A model generated the notes under the pieces. It was not told the origin of the DNA. It ran no database searches and was given only the letters and a program-made list of their open reading frames with translations. Shown piece after piece: positions 37,652 through 39,033 of a DNA stretch of 39,033 bases (position 1 is the stretch's first letter; the number at the start of each line of letters is the position of its first letter). This DNA is from an uncultured Oscillospiraceae bacterium (GTDB lineage Bacteria; Bacillota; Clostridia; Oscillospirales; Oscillospiraceae): positions 1 to 39,033 of the forward strand of contig CAJLCG010000009.1 of assembly GCA_905205085.1 (NCBI GenBank), in the 5' to 3' direction. A program made the position numbers and the translations under genes.

Positions 37652-39033
37652 GTGTATCAGGCCCTGTACCGCAAGTGGCGCCCCCGCACCTTTGACGACG
37701 TGGTGGGGCAGGAGCATATCACCCAGACCCTGAAACAGCAGGTGTCGGGCGGGCGGCTGAGCCACGCCTACCTGTTTACCGGCACCCGAGGGACCGGCAA
37801 GACCACCTGCGCCAAGATTCTGTCCCGGGCGGTAAACTGTCTCAGCCCGGTGAACGGCAACCCCTGCAACCAGTGCCCCGCCTGCCTGGGCATTGAAAAC
37901 GGCTCTATATTAGATGTATTGGAGCTGGACGCTGCCTCCAACAACGGCGTGGACCAGGTCCGGGCCCTGCGGGACGAGGCGGTCTACACCCCGGCGGCGG
38001 TAAAAAAGCGGGTGTACATCGTGGACGAGGTGCACATGCTCTCCACCCCCGCCTTCAACGCCCTGCTGAAAATTCTGGAGGAGCCCCCGGCCCACCTAAT
38101 GTTTATTCTGGCCACCACGGAGCTTCACAAGGTGCCTGCCACCATCAAGTCCCGGTGCCAGCAGTTTTCCTTCAAGCGCATCCTGCCCGGCCAGATCGCC
38201 CAGCGCCTGGGCTACGTGGCCCAGCAGGAGGGCATCGACCTGACGGAAGAGGGCGCCGCCCTGCTGTCCCGTCTGGCTGACGGCGGATTGCGGGACGCCC
38301 TGTCTCTGCTAGACCAGTGCGCTGGAGGCGGACAGAGGGTAGACGAGCAGGAGATTCTGGATACCCTGGGTCTGGCGGGCAATCTGGAGACCGCCAAGCT
38401 GATGGGTCAGCTGGCCCAGCGGGATACCGCCGCTGCCCTGGAGACCCTGTCCCGCCTGTACCGCAACGGAAAAGATGTGGGCTCGGTGCTCTCGGAGCTG
38501 TCCGGCCTGGCCCGCGACCTGCTGCTGCGCAAGACGGCCCCCCGAGGCGGAGCGGCTTTGCTCACCGGTGGATACGATGAATCCACCATGCGCGCCCTGG
38601 GGGAGCAGTTTACCGCCCAGCGGCTGCTGCAAATGTTAAAGACCCTGCAAGAGACCCTGCCGGAACTGAGCCGCAGCGTGAACCGCCGTACCGACGCGGA
38701 GCTGTGTCTCATCCGGCTCAGCGACGAGGGACTGGACGAGTCCTTTGCCGGCCTGTCCGCCCGGATCGCCCGGCTGGAGGAGCAGCTGGCCAAGGGAGTT
38801 AGCATCCAGGCCGCGCCGGTCCAGAGTGCTCCGGCGGCCTCTGCGGCACAGCCTGTTCCGGCTGCCGCACCTGTGCAGTCCGCAGCCAAACCGGCCCCGG
38901 ACGACACGCCCCCCTGGGAGGAGGAGCGTCCGCCCCTGCCCCCGGAGCCCGAGGAGGAGCCCTCCTGGCCGGAACCGGAGGCCGTGCGTCCTGCCCCGGC
39001 GGTGCAGCCCGCAGCTCCCGCTGCTCAGAGTGC
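37652..39033 (+). CDS. dnaX: DNA polymerase III subunits gamma/tau (DnaX), 3' end missing
   Basis: The clamp-loader ATPase, partial: 460 codons before the window ends. It starts at GTG 37652 after GAGGTGA, giving MYQALYRKWRPRTFDDVVGQ. Walker A is GTRGTGKTT (44-52), the zinc module is C-x8-C-x2-C-x2-C (in NCLSPVNGNPCNQCPAC), Walker B/DExH is IVDEVHML, and the SRC finger motif is SRCQQF. Domain III ends near residue 380; an Ala/Pro/Glu-rich linker typical of tau begins and runs off the edge. It follows the SRP RNA gene as in other Bacillota. Confidence 0.95.
   Translation, partial: MYQALYRKWRPRTFDDVVGQEHITQTLKQQVSGGRLSHAYLFTGTRGTGKTTCAKILSRAVNCLSPVNGNPCNQCPACLGIENGSILDVLELDAASNNGVDQVRALRDEAVYTPAAVKKRVYIVDEVHMLSTPAFNALLKILEEPPAHLMFILATTELHKVPATIKSRCQQFSFKRILPGQIAQRLGYVAQQEGIDLTEEGAALLSRLADGGLRDALSLLDQCAGGGQRVDEQEILDTLGLAGNLETAKLMGQLAQRDTAAALETLSRLYRNGKDVGSVLSELSGLARDLLLRKTAPRGGAALLTGGYDESTMRALGEQFTAQRLLQMLKTLQETLPELSRSVNRRTDAELCLIRLSDEGLDESFAGLSARIARLEEQLAKGVSIQAAPVQSAPAASAAQPVPAAAPVQSAAKPAPDDTPPWEEERPPLPPEPEEEPSWPEPEAVRPAPAVQPAAPAAQS

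Noticed and set aside
38002..38008. A-AAA-AAG slippery heptamer in frame in dnaX (possible programmed frameshift for gamma)
   Set aside because: It lies at codon 117 inside the ATPase core, where a shift would destroy the protein; the E. coli site is after the core. The Val-Lys-Lys codons explain it.

Overview
The window looks like a chromosome segment of a GC-rich anaerobic Clostridia bacterium, most likely Oscillospiraceae (the Flavonifractor / Lawsonibacter / Pseudoflavonifractor neighbourhood). This is an inference from content: sigma-A type promoters, strong AGGAGG ribosome sites, a Bacillota-type long SRP RNA directly upstream of dnaX, an [FeFe] hydrogenase, rubrerythrin, SLH surface proteins and an ECF transporter. 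No 16S or other decisive marker is present.

Layout. 1-917: no convincing gene; a partial three-hairpin repeat, a terminator, and a ~680-bp structured element (133-812) bounded by ~91-bp inverted repeats that fold into covarying hairpins. 918-5898 (minus): EF-G-like GTPase, an ECF sigma / anti-sigma pair with a second copy of the three-hairpin repeat in its leader, and a tRNA-dihydrouridine synthase. 6036-8199 (plus): DUF815 AAA ATPase and an esterase. 8314-9971 (minus): an SLH protein with a zinc-binding tail, and a Nudix hydrolase. 10111-15140 (minus): a five-gene operon S - AA - T - PHP - RpiR, i.e. an ECF transporter with a PHP-domain hydrolase and an RpiR regulator. 15325-18759 (minus): LysR regulator, glutaminase and an AGCS amino-acid symporter.

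18900-30376 holds amino-acid/ureide-type catabolic genes: a CdaR-like regulator divergent from a D-2-hydroxyacid dehydrogenase; a plus-strand operon of Asp/Glu/hydantoin-type racemase, a 33-residue membrane microprotein, an SSS sodium symporter, an allantoinase/hydantoinase-like amidohydrolase and an N-carbamoyl-amino-acid/allantoate hydrolase; an IclR regulator; then an aminotransferase-RidA pair divergent from a LysR regulator. Together these could import a cyclic ureide (a hydantoin or allantoin), racemise it, open the ring, remove the carbamoyl group, transaminate the product and reduce the oxo acid. The true substrate cannot be read from the sequence.

30512-32572 (minus): an [FeFe] hydrogenase fused in one frame to a rubredoxin-rubrerythrin-rubredoxin module, preceded by a sigma-A promoter with a perfect 17-bp PerR/Fur-type palindrome at the start site. 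This suggests peroxide-controlled, possibly H2-driven, detoxification. 32907-36806 (minus): a 1299-residue LRR / cadherin-like / GLUG / InlB-repeat / SLH surface protein. 37099-37174 (minus): tRNA-Ala(CGC). 37325-37623 (plus): SRP RNA, then dnaX, which runs off the right edge.

Most lettered hairpins, promoters and operators below were read by eye; none has been tested by folding or database search.
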